Shown: positions 1-11,754 of the stretch, piece by piece
Layout of the letters: each line of letters begins with the position of its first letter
Position numbering within the stretch: the stretch's first letter is position 1
From: Dendrophyllia cribrosa
Lineage: Eukaryota; Cnidaria; Anthozoa; Scleractinia; Dendrophylliidae
NCBI GenBank assembly: GCA_024195265.1
Contig: JAJLRJ010000001.1
Location: forward strand, 55,849,202 to 55,913,201
Length of the DNA: 64,000 nt
Direction of reading: 5' to 3'
The notes under the pieces: generated by a model
What the model was told of the DNA's origin: nothing
What the model saw: the letters and a program-made list of their open reading frames with translations, nothing else
The model's database searches: none
Translations under genes and position numbers: made by a program

Positions 1-580
1 AGGCAACCTACAACTCAATCTCATTTTTTTTTTGATGAAGGAAATCTATAGTGTGCACATGCACAAGGATATCCTACACAGGATATTGAAAGTATGCATC
101 GATCATAATAGCGATGGCAATTCGTATAAAATGACTACAGAATTGAAATGAAGTAATAGAAAAAATATGTACGGCAGAACATTCAGAACATACATTAGTT
201 AGCAGGACCCCGTTGTTACGATAACAGTAATATGATACTGAAGGGTTATCCTGCATAAATATTCGATTATTATTATTATTATTATTATTATTTATATTAT
301 TCTGCAGCGAATATTTTGTCTTATATATAAAAGCAAAATAGCGATGAAGCTTATTAGCATTCCCATTTGTAGTGGTTCAACTGTTCTCTATCGTTTTTTC
401 AACCTTTATTAAATATATCATTTCTTTTGTATTTTCCTTGTGAATCATTAACTGAATTTTATAATGTCATTTATCTGTTAACTTTTTAATGAAACATATA
501 AACCGCTAGAAGAAGAGCTAATAAACTAAAGACAAAGCGAACATGATGCAACAAATTGCATACACTTGGAAATAATATAT
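1..580. other. gene-free stretch with short ATT microsatellite
   Basis: I see no coding signal here. The only structured piece is an imperfect (ATT)n run at about 266-293. The minus-strand AATAAA at 581-586 marks the likely 3' end of the Ly6-type gene that follows. Confidence 0.5.
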
Positions 581-638
581 TTTATTCCAGTTACCAAACA
601 ATTTCAAGTTTCGGCTTTTACTTGTCCAAACCTTCGCT

Positions 639-886
639 TTAAAACAATTCTACATTACAGAGATCACTGTCGCAACACTTGTATACACAATTCTTCTTTT
701 CCCGGCAGAATTCACTGCATATAGACTTTTCGCTACAGGTTCTTCGAAAGTAGTACTTTCCTTCAGACTTCTCTTTCATCTGCACACATTGCCATCCAGG
801 CCCACAGTCACCCCTTACATACCAGTGTTCTCTGCAATGTCTCCAACTGGTAGTAGATTTACATTCATAGCATGACAAGGATTCGC
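639..886 (-). CDS. secreted Ly6/three-finger protein, exon 2
   Basis: This is the second coding exon of a small secreted three-finger (Ly6/uPAR, TFP) protein; exon 1 lies at 2625-2676. The exon opens on the minus strand right after TTTTTCAG and reads ESLSCYECKS, the usual first-finger start. It ends with CCDSDLCN, the family's terminal CC-x2-D-x-CN signature, then five residues and a stop. The joined protein is 99 residues. It has no hydrophobic C-terminal tail, so it is probably secreted rather than GPI-anchored. I count 12 cysteines, two more than the usual ten, and the extra ones fall in the RTC/SIC/EFC/KNC stretch. Family members bind receptors or other surface proteins, but the partner cannot be read from sequence. 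An AATAAA on this strand lies at 581-586. Confidence 0.85.
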
Positions 887-2624
887 CTGAAAAATCGAGC
901 GGCGTCATGTTTATTGCTGTCGTAAAACTAAAAATTAACCAAATAATAAAATAACCGTTCAATTGCCAGATCAGAACACAACATTAAAAAAATAGTTGAC
1001 CCCGGTAAATTTAATTTGAAGCAAAGAAGTCACTTTTGTTTTTAACAAAAACACAAGCAACGAAGCGAAACAATCCGAAATCAGTTAAACGCTAAGCTAG
1101 TTGACCCGAATCTTTTCCTTTTTTGCGACATGTATTGTGTCTATTGTGCGAGATCAGTATATCGAATATCTTCTTTCCATTCAGCACCAACTCTCTCCAA
1201 CACATTGGTAACCACAAAAGTTTGTCTTCAATTGCGGCCCCGCGCATACTTTTCCTAATAAATTGTCATTGCTTAGTTCAGTTTATGGAAATTATAATGA
1301 CCTGTTATCCAAACTTCTTCATTTGCCAATGATGTGACTTATTCCTTAAGCTACTTAACTCAAAATTGATTGGTTAACCTGATCATCAACAATGGACCGT
1401 ATTTGTTTAACGCAGATTGACATAAAGATTCTAATTTGTTTCAGTTAGTTCTAATCTTTATTGAGCAATCACAAACTTAAACAGTCCTTATACTTGTCAG
1501 TTCAACTGTGAAAATACAATGGAAACCATAACGTGTTCGTTCTCAACTTATATTTTAATTAGTCAAATTCCCCCTAAAAAGTCACAGGCAAAATATTTTA
1601 ACCTGTCCGTGTTTTTATAATTGAAATGTTTAATATTCAAGATGGCTAGTTTCTAAAGAAGTCCTTTCGTGTCACTGAAATGACAAAAACAAAGTTAATT
1701 GATTGCAAAGTATAACGAAACCACCAATTCAGAATTTGTCAAGTTTTCATTTCAGAATTCTTCACCGTTTGGTAGAGAAGGAAATAGCTGCCATGATGGT
1801 TAAACACGGTCAACGACGACTGTCCTTAAAATATATTTTTTCAACTAAAAATTATCGGTTAAATGTGTTTTTGAAAATGTTTACTGCCAGTTTCAATGTT
1901 TTCAACTTGCCTTTAGCACAAATACCAGTAATTGTGAGGAACGATAATTAGGTTTATGTGAGACAAGAAAGAGTCATTGTCAGTGGTGTCCGGGCTTGTA
2001 TGGGTATCCGAATTCCCACGAAAAGGTTGGTTTTCAATAAGAGGTCCTCTCTTGGCTCTTAGCCGGATGTCGCAGCTCTTAGAAGGTCTCACTCCATTGG
2101 CTTGCCACCCTTAGAGAGAACAATAGGACAAACAACACAACAATGGACCCTAACCCTAAAAACAATAGCAGCTGTGTTTTACAAGGCCAATGAAAATAGA
2201 GGCTTCTAAGAGGTGCGACCCTACCGTCTTAGCCACCTTGGGGTAAACTTCCAATTTGCCTATCTTCCTAAAAGCACAAACCAGGCAAGTTGCTCTCATT
2301 ATCCAAACAGGGTTGTTGCGTCCATTTCATCAAACCGAGCTCGCCCCGGCACGAAAAACACTTTCCTAACTCATTGTAAGCGCATTAATTTTGAGTTCCC
2401 TTTCGAGTCATAATATAAATATAATTATTAACCGTTACAATCATTTCATATCGCAAGGAAAAATTGTGTAATATTTTCCACATTTTTAAGCCATGATAGT
2501 AGGATTGTGAACGGTTACTTTTCTTCCATTTTGTAAATTCGTATTTCCTTATTTTTTTTGTAATCTATGTAAAAAAGAAGTGGATTGAAGCCATACATAA
2601 AAAGGCATAAGGTACATTACTTAC
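887..2624 (-). other. intron of the Ly6-type gene with a degenerate foldback
   Basis: The intron has GTAAGT at its 5' end and TTTTTCAG at its 3' end on the minus strand. At about 2053-2105 and 2179-2233 two diverged segments are inverted copies of each other (both contain CTCTTAGAAG and a CATTGGC-type core). They look like an old hairpin MITE. The rest shows no feature. Confidence 0.5.
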
Positions 2625-2676
2625 CGTAAGGCGGCAGCAGCAATGCAAGGGAGATGACAACAAAGACGAACTTCAT
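2625..2676 (-). CDS. secreted Ly6/three-finger protein, exon 1 (signal peptide)
   Basis: This short exon was found by looking upstream of the cysteine-rich exon. It starts with ATG at 2676 and encodes MKFVFVVISLALLLPPY plus one base, a textbook signal peptide: a basic residue and then a hydrophobic run. It stops at a strong donor (G|GTAAGTA, intron from 2624 downward). The donor is phase 1, which matches the phase-1 acceptor at 886/887. Joining gives PPYGESLSCYECKS with cleavage expected just before the first cysteine loop. The intron is about 1.74 kb. Reading exon 2 without this exon would give a poor N-terminus from a non-ATG codon. Confidence 0.8.
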
Positions 2677-2977
2677 TGTTAAAATTTGTCTTCACCGATC
2701 GCCCTTTCTGTGTTCCAAGTAAATCAGAGTGATGGTTTTTATTGTCACACCGCACGCCTTATTATTGCCTATTAGCAACACAGTTTGTTTAAATCCATTT
2801 TAATTTTCACTTCATTGATTTAGACAAGTTGCTAATATATCCTGATTGCCGTAGTGTCCAATTGACTCATTTTTTTGAGCACCTACTGTCAATAGAAGAC
2901 AGTCAACTTAATTGAGTAAAATGCCCACGTTTACAAACGCCTAATTAAATCTGATCAGCTGCATAAATAGATATAGC

Positions 2978-3422
2978 CCGGGGGGGGGGGGGGGGGGGGG
3001 GGGGTACTTGACCAATTTTTGGGTATAAGGGTGCCGCTGAGGGCCTGAGACCCTGATCCTGTTTAGGACAAAAATAAACGAAAAAACCTACCCTGTGTAG
3101 GACAACACCCTCTATTTTAGGACCCTGTCTAGGACACGGCTCGAGCGTGGTTATTGATCTGAGCTTTAAAAAATGGTAGACGGATCCTTTGAAAAGAAAA
3201 CGACTTCGCCTTCGCATGAATATACCAATCACAACAAGGTAAGTCGCCCCAAGCGCGAAAGTAACTGGAATCATACCTTGTTTAGGACAGACTCAGACCC
3301 TGTTTAGGACAGACTCGCTTTAAATTATATACCCTGTTCAGGACAAAAATGCCAAAAACCATACCCTTTCCAGCGGCACGTCCCCGTATAGGTCATATAA
3401 GGGAGTACCCCCCCCACCGGGA
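2978..3422. mobile_element. G-run-ended non-autonomous DNA transposon, copy 1
   Basis: The element begins CCGGGGG... then TACT and ends GGGAGTACCCCCCCC...CCGGG, so the ends are inverted copies built around a G/C run. It is flanked by the direct repeat GATATAGC (2970-2977 and 3423-3430; nine bases match if the preceding A is counted). Inside are repeated motifs of the type CCTGTTTAGGACA, and GCGGCAC-type sequence lies near both ends. No coding capacity is visible. Two more complete copies and one partial copy are in this window. An 8-bp target duplication is typical of hAT-like transposases, but that assignment is inference. Confidence 0.8.
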
Positions 3423-3504
3423 GATATAGCTGCTCTGATATCTCTGTAAAATGATAAGCTGATCAATAGGATGAACAGCTATAACCGAATTATCACACTG
3501 TCTG

Positions 3505-3990
3505 TTTAGAGTAGAGCTGCAAGAGTTGTTTACATCAGTGTTTCGACTATTAAATTATAACTTATCAGCTGATCAAATTATTGAAAAACTGGGATCAGGG
3601 AACCTATCCATAACAGGAGATGTATATTCTAAGACTGTTAAACTAGTATATTATTAATAGAGCCCGTAGTTACCTTTCAAATTATTTGGATATTAGAAGA
3701 ACTGATATCCATGAATATAATACTAGAAATAAGAACAAATTAATCAATCAAGCGCGCGTTTTATTACAAGGGAGGCATTGTTTATAACAATTTGCATGGA
3801 CTAAGGGTAATGTTTTTAATTTTTGATCATTGTTAAATTTTCGTCATATCGATTATATATTGCTGTTTTAAATATTTTTTTATTTCACACAGGACCTACA
3901 TTGAAAGCATGCAGTGTTTTTAATTGATGTGATAATCCTGTTCAAATATGTTAAAATTATTATCATTATTTAACTATTATATTATTACTG
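3505..3990 (+). pseudogene. degenerate LINE reverse-transcriptase C-terminus
   Basis: Fragments of a LINE ORF2 C-terminal region are visible in shifting frames. One is RAARVV at about 3510. The clearest is YLDIRRTDIHEYNTRNKNK starting near 3682, the common 'YNTRNK' region after the polymerase domain. The stretch after it is AT-rich like a LINE 3' UTR. It is broken by stops and frameshifts and is not functional. Confidence 0.55.
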
Positions 3991-5490
3991 ATTATTATTA
4001 CTGACCTGGTTTTAGTCGTTTACTTATTTTTTGTTATTGCAAGGGGCCATGTCACCAATCATATTAAAGTGTTATAGTTTGAAAAGCCAAAAGACTTTAA
4101 ACACCTAAAAATGATGGTCTGGTTTCGCTAAAAATTACTCTTCACCCTAAACTACTAAAAACTACTAATACGTGATGGTCGCTGCAGATAGTAATAGATT
4201 ATACAACTTGAGTATGATGCTAACATACGTTCCTCACCTGCATCTTTAAAAAATCGATCAAAATGGCTGTGCTTTGTTGTCATTTCGAGAACCCAGTTCA
4301 ATATTTTTTTAATGTTCAAAGCGATAATTTTGTATATAATGAGTAAATTTAGGTACTTATAATTAGATTAAGCAAAGTTTTGATCGAAAAAGAAAAACAG
4401 CCAAATCCTTGTAACATAGTCCATTTAATCATTACTGCTGTAATGCTACTATTCTAATAGCAAACGAAGTTTCTTAGGAAACTAATCCTCTTTATGTAGA
4501 CTGGGTAGTAATATAAATTACAAGTACAGTACTGTATTTTAGCTTCAATATTCATTATTCTGCTTTTTGGTCTAATTTAACTATTCCGACATCTTAAAAC
4601 GGCTTAAAAACACTTTGCAATACTAATATAAAGGTTGTTATTGGGCGCGAGTTTAAAACACCTCGACGCACTAACAGGTTTAAAATCGATAATAATTAGT
4701 TGATGTTTTAATTTTTTTGTTATACTAAAATAGCTTCATTTTCTGATTGTTTTTTAGGAAATTAAAGTAACTCAACATATACACTCAAGGCAGTGAGCAA
4801 AACCGTTTATCAGTGGCATATTTGCAATCAGAATTTCATGTAAAAACATATTAAAATCATCCTATTTAGGTGTGAATGTATCTAGCACGAAAGTAATAAT
4901 TGAGGACATTTTTTTCCGTCCCTTTAACTGAAGACAGGACCGCCATTTTTACGTGGTCATCCGAGCTTGTAGGCTAGCCAAGAAGTCAAAATCATAGCTA
5001 ATAAATCTGTCTCGCACCATATATTTTCATATAAATACAAACTTTGTATGATAATATTACAAAAATAACAACCGTAAGCAAAAAAGAAAAGAAAAAAAAA
5101 AACAGAAAAAAAAAAAACTGTGGGCAGAACTCGGTTTCCTCTCATAGCTAATTGAACAGTCTGGTTGCAACTCCCCATTCAACATAATGGTTCACCGAAA
5201 GCCTCATTATGACAAAAATAGCTAAAAAATTGTCAATTCTATGAAAGCAAATTAAGCTAGAGCGTCGTGGATAAAATCAATTATGCACAGGTTCTTTTAA
5301 ATTAAAGCTCTGTTTCCGAACAAAAGTAAACAGAATGATGCAATATTTTGGAACACAGAGAAAGGCTGATGTAGCGCACGTTGTAATGTATCTTTTATCT
5401 TTCATACCCATCTTTTTTTTAATCGTGGACAAAGACTTATGATAAAATTCAGACTAATGCTTATCTCTTGTATTCAAATATAATGGGGTA
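3991..5490. other. AT-rich intergenic DNA
   Basis: No gene recognised. A poly-A-rich tract lies at 5083-5117. Open frames here are short and of low complexity. Confidence 0.5.
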
Positions 5491-5493
5491 TCC

Positions 5494-6507
5494 TTAGGCA
5501 ATGGTCTTTATCATTACTTTCTCTAGAGACGGACCTCTTGAAGAGTGTTCTGTCCGCATTCGAAAGTTGTCCCTTGACATATCATCGCCAGCTTTTCGAA
5601 GTGTTCTGTAAAGTTCTTTGCGAATGTCCTTTTTCAAGAATGCATAAACGATAAAATTCAATCCCGAGTTCAATAAGATTAGAAGCCTGGAGACTTGTAT
5701 GACAGATCTGGAGATACTACAACGAAGGAACATTTCACAGATCACCCGGTGCATGGAGGGAATCCAACACAACACAAAAAATGCTATAACAATACCAAGT
5801 ACTTTAACGGTGGAGGAGTGCTCGCGAGATCGTTGAGATCGAATTTGCTTTGTTGTTCTCTTTTCTTGGTTATTAAATCGCAACTGAGAAATGTGCTCTG
5901 AAGAGAGTCGCCTATGCTTCATGGCTGTGACAAAGATCCTAATGTATGCATAAACCAAAAATATCGAAGGCAAAAATGTCACTAGGACAATCAGAATCAT
6001 AATGTGAACTTTATCAGCGGTTTCTTGAGTATCAGTCGTAGCATTCATCCACAAGAGGGAGACAAATGTTAAAAGCCCTGGTAAGATCCACGAAAGAGTG
6101 ACAAGAACTATCACCCTTTTTATTGTCATGTGACTAGTGTATTTTAATGGCGACAACACACACAGATATCGATCAAATGTCAGTACGCAAAGACAATATA
6201 TTGATACGTTGATTGGGTAGTTGTAAAACGAACTGCGCACGTTCATTGGCCAAATGCACGCAGCTGGTTTTAAGAGACAAATAAGTTCCGACGGTGTAAC
6301 GAGCAAGCCGATACAAAAGTCAGCTGAGGCCAAGGACAGGACAAACCAGTTTGCGGTGCAATGTAACCGCCTCCGGGTGCAGATTAACCACATGACCACA
6401 CCATTTCCAAATACTGCAACAAAGGATACGATGGACTTGAGTGTCCAGTAAGCCACTCCAGGCAAATGATCTTCGTAGGATGGAAAGCTTGAATTCGTGT
6501 GGTTCAT
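5494..6507 (-). CDS. orphan rhodopsin-class (class A) GPCR
   Basis: A complete intronless seven-transmembrane receptor of 337 residues. The ATG at 6507 is preceded by an in-frame TAG, so the start is secure. Landmarks are GN at 34-35 (TM1), SAD at 61-63 (TM2), DRY at 112-114 (TM3), the TM4 tryptophan at 140, CWIP at 247-250 (TM6) and NFIVY at 284-288 in place of NPxxY. N-terminal NHT and NSS and an NAT in the second extracellular loop are glycosylation sequons. The third intracellular loop is basic and carries QLRFN, shared with the receptor at 35239-36150. It should signal through G proteins at the plasma membrane; the ligand is unknown. Two oddities are the missing proline of NPxxY and the absence of a cysteine in the second extracellular loop, so the usual TM3-loop disulfide cannot form. 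Confidence 0.92.
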   Translation of the reverse strand: MNHTNSSFPSYEDHLPGVAYWTLKSIVSFVAVFGNGVVMWLICTRRRLHCTANWFVLSLASADFCIGLLVTPSELICLLKPAACIWPMNVRSSFYNYPINVSIYCLCVLTFDRYLCVLSPLKYTSHMTIKRVIVLVTLSWILPGLLTFVSLLWMNATTDTQETADKVHIMILIVLVTFLPSIFLVYAYIRIFVTAMKHRRLSSEHISQLRFNNQEKRTTKQIRSQRSREHSSTVKVLGIVIAFFVLCWIPSMHRVICEMFLRCSISRSVIQVSRLLILLNSGLNFIVYAFLKKDIRKELYRTLRKAGDDMSRDNFRMRTEHSSRGPSLEKVMIKTIA

Positions 6508-7492
6508 CTAGCTGCTAAATACAGAAATCAATTTAACTTTTGAAATTGATTTATAAAATTAAATATAGCGTAAAGGCCCTCTATGATACATGTATTTAAA
6601 GAGTAATAAATTACTAACAATACCAACCATACTGAGTTCACGTTACTGGGACCCACAAGGGATACCATTGATCGAAATAATCAGGACTTAACCGACCTCC
6701 ATTGCTTCTCGCTTGCCACATGCATGTTTCTGGCCATGGGCATGCAGTGAACCAAGGAAGAGACTACCTTAAACGATTGTCCGTGCTAGCCCAACTTGGA
6801 TTATGCTGAGTACGCGGCACGCTTTCGTAAGAAGTCGCGATTGGCCGAAGACAAAATATATGACATAAGAGGCATGTAGTATGAGAGAGATGAGAGCGCG
6901 AGAAAAGCCCCTGGCACCCAGGCTAAGCTAGCAGGGCCGTAGCTACAACCAGTTGCAAAATGACCCACCCCTCTTCCCCCTTTCAAAGTTGTTTCGCTTA
7001 CGGATTGAATGTAATGCCGACATTTAGACAACATTTACAAGGGGGGGAGAGCATTCAATGTTTAAATTGCAAAATTTGTAGAATTACCTTTTCTATGCAG
7101 AGTGTCCCAATTCTTTTCGCAAGTGGTTGTACTATGAGGCGAACCGAGACAAAAACAAAATTTTGAATACTACAGTACAAGTATTCAGGGGATCTCTTTT
7201 TTTTCTTATATTGCCTCGCTAAGAATTTTCGTCTGGCTATGGCCAGGACTAGAATTACAGTACTATACAGTACATTCCGTTACGTTGCTGTCCCTACTGC
7301 TGCTGTCCGTCGTCTATCAGTCGAGAACTTCAAGTGTCACGACTTGACATCTTTTTCGTTTCTGTAATAGCAAATCCAAGTGCACATGAAAATGCGGGCG
7401 ATCAATAGATTTTACTGGCGAACATGGCAAATTGTGAATGGGGTTAGTTTCTAGAGAAACTGTGGTGCTGCGTCGGTGGGGGGATGAAACAC
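6508..7492. other. intergenic DNA, dispersed duplicate segments
   Basis: No gene seen. Segments near 7381-7440 (ATGCGGGCGATCAATAGA and CATGGCAAATTGTG) recur in diverged form at about 7745-7890, on the far side of the palindrome. The palindrome may therefore have landed in an older local duplication. Confidence 0.4.
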
Positions 7493-7691
7493 GAGAATTT
7501 AGTTTTATCGACTGAGTCGATAAGGTAAATTGACCACCGTAAAAAGATTCAAATAGCTGACGTTTCGAGCGCTAGCCCTTCGTCGGAGCGATTCGCTCCG
7601 ACGAAGGGCTAGCGCTCGAAACGTCAGCTATTTGAATCTTTTTACGGTGGTCAATTTACCTTATCGACTCAGTCGATAAAACTAAATTCTC
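7493..7691. mobile_element. 199-bp near-perfect palindrome, foldback MITE
   Basis: Two arms of about 99 bases are exact or almost exact reverse complements around a single central base at 7592. The outer ends are GAGAATTTAGTTTTATCG and its complement. The centre contains TCGGAGCGATTCGCTCCGA. There is no spacer and no coding potential. The lack of divergence between the arms implies a recent insertion or ongoing arm homogenisation. I could not make out a clear target duplication. Confidence 0.8.
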
Positions 7692-10600
7692 ATGGCAAAT
7701 TGTGTAATACTATGTCACTTAATTACGGTCAGTATTGTTCGAAAGGCAAGGCACATAAAAATGCGGGTGATCAATAGACTTCATGATTCATCGCCTAGTT
7801 TCTTATCGTTGCTTTCCTAAAGAGAACTGTCTCATAATAATAGCAGCAAACATTAGTGGCGAACATTGCAAACTGCGTATGTCGCTTAATTACGGTCCGT
7901 TTCATTCAAAACGCACTGAGATACTTTGCATTTCGTTCACCTTGTTGAGCCATTTTAAGAAATCATAAACTAAATATTATGTATTATTTAAATTAGGTCT
8001 TTTCAGAAAAAAAAAAAAAACTGGTCAACATATTCACATAATTATAATCATTATAATATATGTTATATCATAATATTGTAGTTGAAAATTGCGTTGAAAA
8101 TTGCCTACCTTAAATTCAATATACTTTGAAACGGGGTTTTCTGTCTCCTGATATGATATAGACGCTAAAATGGTGACTGCATACGATTCGCAGTAAAATG
8201 ACAATCTTAGGCGAGTGCATACAATATATGACAGTTTTGTGGCCTGTGTTTACACAGATCTGTTTTTCAATTAAGAGTTCGTACTAAATTTTATTTTGAA
8301 TGAATAATTTTAACAATAGGAAAATCTATTATATTTATCATTGAATATTTGACTTCGATGAATGTACGCCTCAGTTAAATGAACATACAAAAGGCTTTAC
8401 AATTTTATGTCACCACATGGTGTAACTAATGAAATTATTTCAGCATGCCAAGTTGCGGTTCGGCTTAAATTATCTTTCAAACTTTCCATTTTAGAATTGA
8501 GTGTGCTTATTGCGTTGACCGCTATTTGAACAGGTGCAATGCAGGCAGAAACTTCATGCTACTGTGTCCTTTTTAAGATTAAAACCGACATCAATGTACT
8601 CCGGCTCAAGTTAAAACTCTATTAATTGGAGGGAATAATACAACCTAAGGAAGTAGATATTTGAATCACTATAGATAAGATTTTTAGATTGACATGCATC
8701 AGAAATTGCTTATGAAGAATTTTATTAAAGGCAAGTTGCTTTTTAAATTAAACCTTACTGTAATATTTGCGTATATTGTTCAGTGTATTTCTGGTGGCTG
8801 CACTATCATGCAAATAAATCACAAGTTCCATGAACAAAATTAGAATAACAAAATGCAAAGGCAGAAACCTATGGTTAAGCCGAATACAAGTAAACGTATG
8901 ATCTTTCCAAATGGCATTCAATTTTATACAAATTGTGTTTAAATTTATATCGGATAAATTAACTAACGGAATACATGTACATGAAAAAGTAAAATAAAGA
9001 AAAGATGAATATTTCCAACAAATCACCTGTGGATAAAATAATAAAAATGAGCCAAATGGATGTTTGGTATGAAAGACTTTTCAGGCCAGAAATTAATTTT
9101 TGAGTCATCGGCTTGTTTTTGGCTCACGGGACTCTCGAATTACATAAACATAACGCCTTTAAAGAAATTTCCTTCTTATTAGTCCGCTTTAAACATTTCC
9201 AACAAATGGCCTGGGAGATAAAATAATAAAAAGTAACTTATGGATGCTTGATATGAATTAAAATGAGTGAATTGCTACAAGGATGAAAACTGTTCATAGA
9301 CGTCTCTACTTCTTATGATCGTGTCTGTATCAGTCCATGTTCTTCAAATTATTGTTATTTTTTAGCTGATAAATAACGAGGACAGCAACGTAATTATTCC
9401 CTAGTAAAGTTCAAAACAAATCTTACCTACGCTGTATATGACTTAAGTTTATGTTTCCTGATATGATTGTATCAAAGAAGAAATTCTAATCTGTGATACA
9501 AAGCCCTTTTTGCATACATAGTAATATGATATAGAAAACAAAAGTGAAATCTGCAAAGGACCGCAAACAATAATGCTGCTAACGGTAGAAATAAATAAAT
9601 ATTTTAAATAAATAAATGTTCAGATCGGCTTTGTCCATCTTTATTTCTCTTTGCGAGACATCTTTGCGACACTATGGGTTCTTTGTTCCTCGGAACACTT
9701 GATGTGGCAGCGCGTGATTCGAGTGACAAATGGGTACATAGTACGGAACTTGATATGGTGAACGGGTCATGTGAAATCTATTTGCGCTGGCTTTTGCTGG
9801 CGACATTAAGTTCGTTACACCGTGCTGATGAGTTGCAATAACAACGAAACGGCTGTCCACGGTTGCGATCCTACTTTATCGGTTTCTGTTGTGATGGTGT
9901 CTCGCAAAGTCTATTTTTTGACTTTTTTAGCCCTGCAGTTTGCCATTACGATATAGAAAACCCCTGCGTTTTCATGTATTCAATAAAAGCGTACATTTGT
10001 TTAGCTTTCCATTCCCAGTCAAAATATACAAGTCATCCGAATAACAATAGGCGAGCAAATATTAATGTCTGGGAAATGATTGTAAAATAAAGTTCAGCTT
10101 CGGCTTGCCGCCATTACTCGATTTTAAAATAGCCGAGAACCACATACAGGGCTGGATCTAGTTGGGTCGAGAGGAAGATGACGTCATATTCGCAACACAA
10201 CATACAATGGCCGCTTGGTTGTGTGGAGAGGCTGATCTCGCATAAACAAGACCTTTATTTTAATTTTGGTGGTTCTGTCTAAGGCCTGGCCTGCTTTACG
10301 CCGAAGATGTTTTTGTTAACGTTCATGAAGATGCCTCCTAGAAATTTTTTTGTACAGCACGCGAAACATTCTCAAAAAGCATAATTACTCATGCGCAGAA
10401 AGCGCATGAGATATAAAATGGGCTCCGTTTCTTCGTGTTTTCGTCACATTGTGCATGTAAATTTATGAACGCATATTTTAGTGTACGCGAACTCGCCCCT
10501 GCCTCCCGTGGAAAGTTATTTTCGTCCCCCATTGTTATAAAAGGCTTCAGGAAGGCTAAACCAACCAGAATCCGTCTACTGCACACATGTCTGGGTTTTG

Positions 10601-11257
10601 AGGGGGACTAGAGGGAACCGGTTTGCCACTCGGAGAAGACTATCAGATTTCAAACAAATATGGCCTCTTCTCTACTCTACACTTCAATTTTTAATTCAGA
10701 CGATCTTCTGTTTTTTTTTTATTGAGTTCCTGGCTCTGCACATAAAGGGATTATAGAGTATTGACATTTTTCACTCACAAAGTACTTATTTTTAGCCAAA
10801 AAAGTACTCTCTTGTTGGCATTTTTCACTTACAGAGTACTTTTTTAGCCAAGAAAGTACTCTCTTGCTAAATAACAGGTTCATGTAAGATAAAAGTAAAT
10901 GGAGCCAATCAGGCCGAAAGATCCTGGATTTTCACAGAAGAAAAGGACTAAATACATTTCAGGTCAAAATATAATTTCAAAGGTGTGGGCTGTTTTTGTC
11001 TAAATGAAACTTTTTTAAATTTTGTTTTGGATAATAAAACAATTTTTATTATTGCAAGTGAAAAATGTCAAAATTCAAATTGGCCCTTTATGCACCTAGC
11101 ATCTCAATATATCCCAGGTATATTGCAAGTTAGGTAGCATTAGATAAATGATCAAGGTGTTTATTTACAAATTAATGTGCTTCGAGGAGGCATTCTGGTA
11201 TGTACTGGAAATATTCTGCTTGCGATGTTCTCAAGGAAGGGCCTTCATCTGCATAGT
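7692..11257. other. intergenic DNA with small tandem duplication
   Basis: No gene recognised. At about 10763-10866 a segment of roughly 55 bases containing ACATTTTTCACT and AAGTACTCTCTTG is present twice in tandem. A poly-A stretch lies at 8007-8022 and an AAATAAATA-rich tract at 9590-9617. Open frames at 8748-9026 and 9863-10090 have no recognisable domain. Confidence 0.45.
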
Positions 11258-11682
11258 TCAACTAGTAGTAGTAGGTGATTAGATTTAAGCCCCGCTACGA
11301 CCTTCCCCTGCCTTCCCCTGCCTTTCCCTCATTAGCTATGCTTAATCATGACGTTACAATATGCCTTCCTGCATACTAATAAACGGAATGCCTTTTCATG
11401 ACGTCAACTACCTATTCCTTTTGTCTTGTTGTATACTAATTTGGATTTCCTGCATGCTAATAAGTGCCTAGTCAATTACCTATACCTTTTGTGTTAATAA
11501 ATGACTAGGGATAGTGCCTAGGTAAATCATTGATATGCCTTCCCGCATACTAATAAACGGATTCCCTTTTCATGACAATAGGAACAATAGACCGGCCCAA
11601 ACTTGCCCGCTCTATTCCGACTCACTTTAAAACAAAACACAACTGACACAGATTTACTTTACAGACGTAGAGCAAAACAACA

Positions 11683-11754
11683 TGCCTTGGCCAGGACTCG
11701 AACCTGGGTTACTGCGGCCACAACGCAGTGTCTTAACCACTTGACCATCAAAGC
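11683..11754 (-). tRNA. tRNA-His (GTG) gene or pseudogene
   Basis: On the minus strand a 72-base cloverleaf can be drawn. The acceptor stem GCTTTGA pairs with CCAAGGC with one mismatch (position 7) and one G-T pair. The D arm is GTC...GAC. The anticodon arm CTGCG-TTGTGGC-CGCAG puts GTG at the anticodon positions, as in tRNA-His. The T arm is CCAGG-TTCGAGT-CCTGG. The discriminator base is A. The internal B box (GGTTCGAGTCC) is intact. It lies inside a 3.9-kb transposon-like element, so it may be a carried copy rather than a working gene. Confidence 0.6.

Noticed and set aside
6254..6451. Plus-strand frames overlapping the first GPCR
   Set aside because: They are antisense shadows of a clear seven-transmembrane coding sequence.
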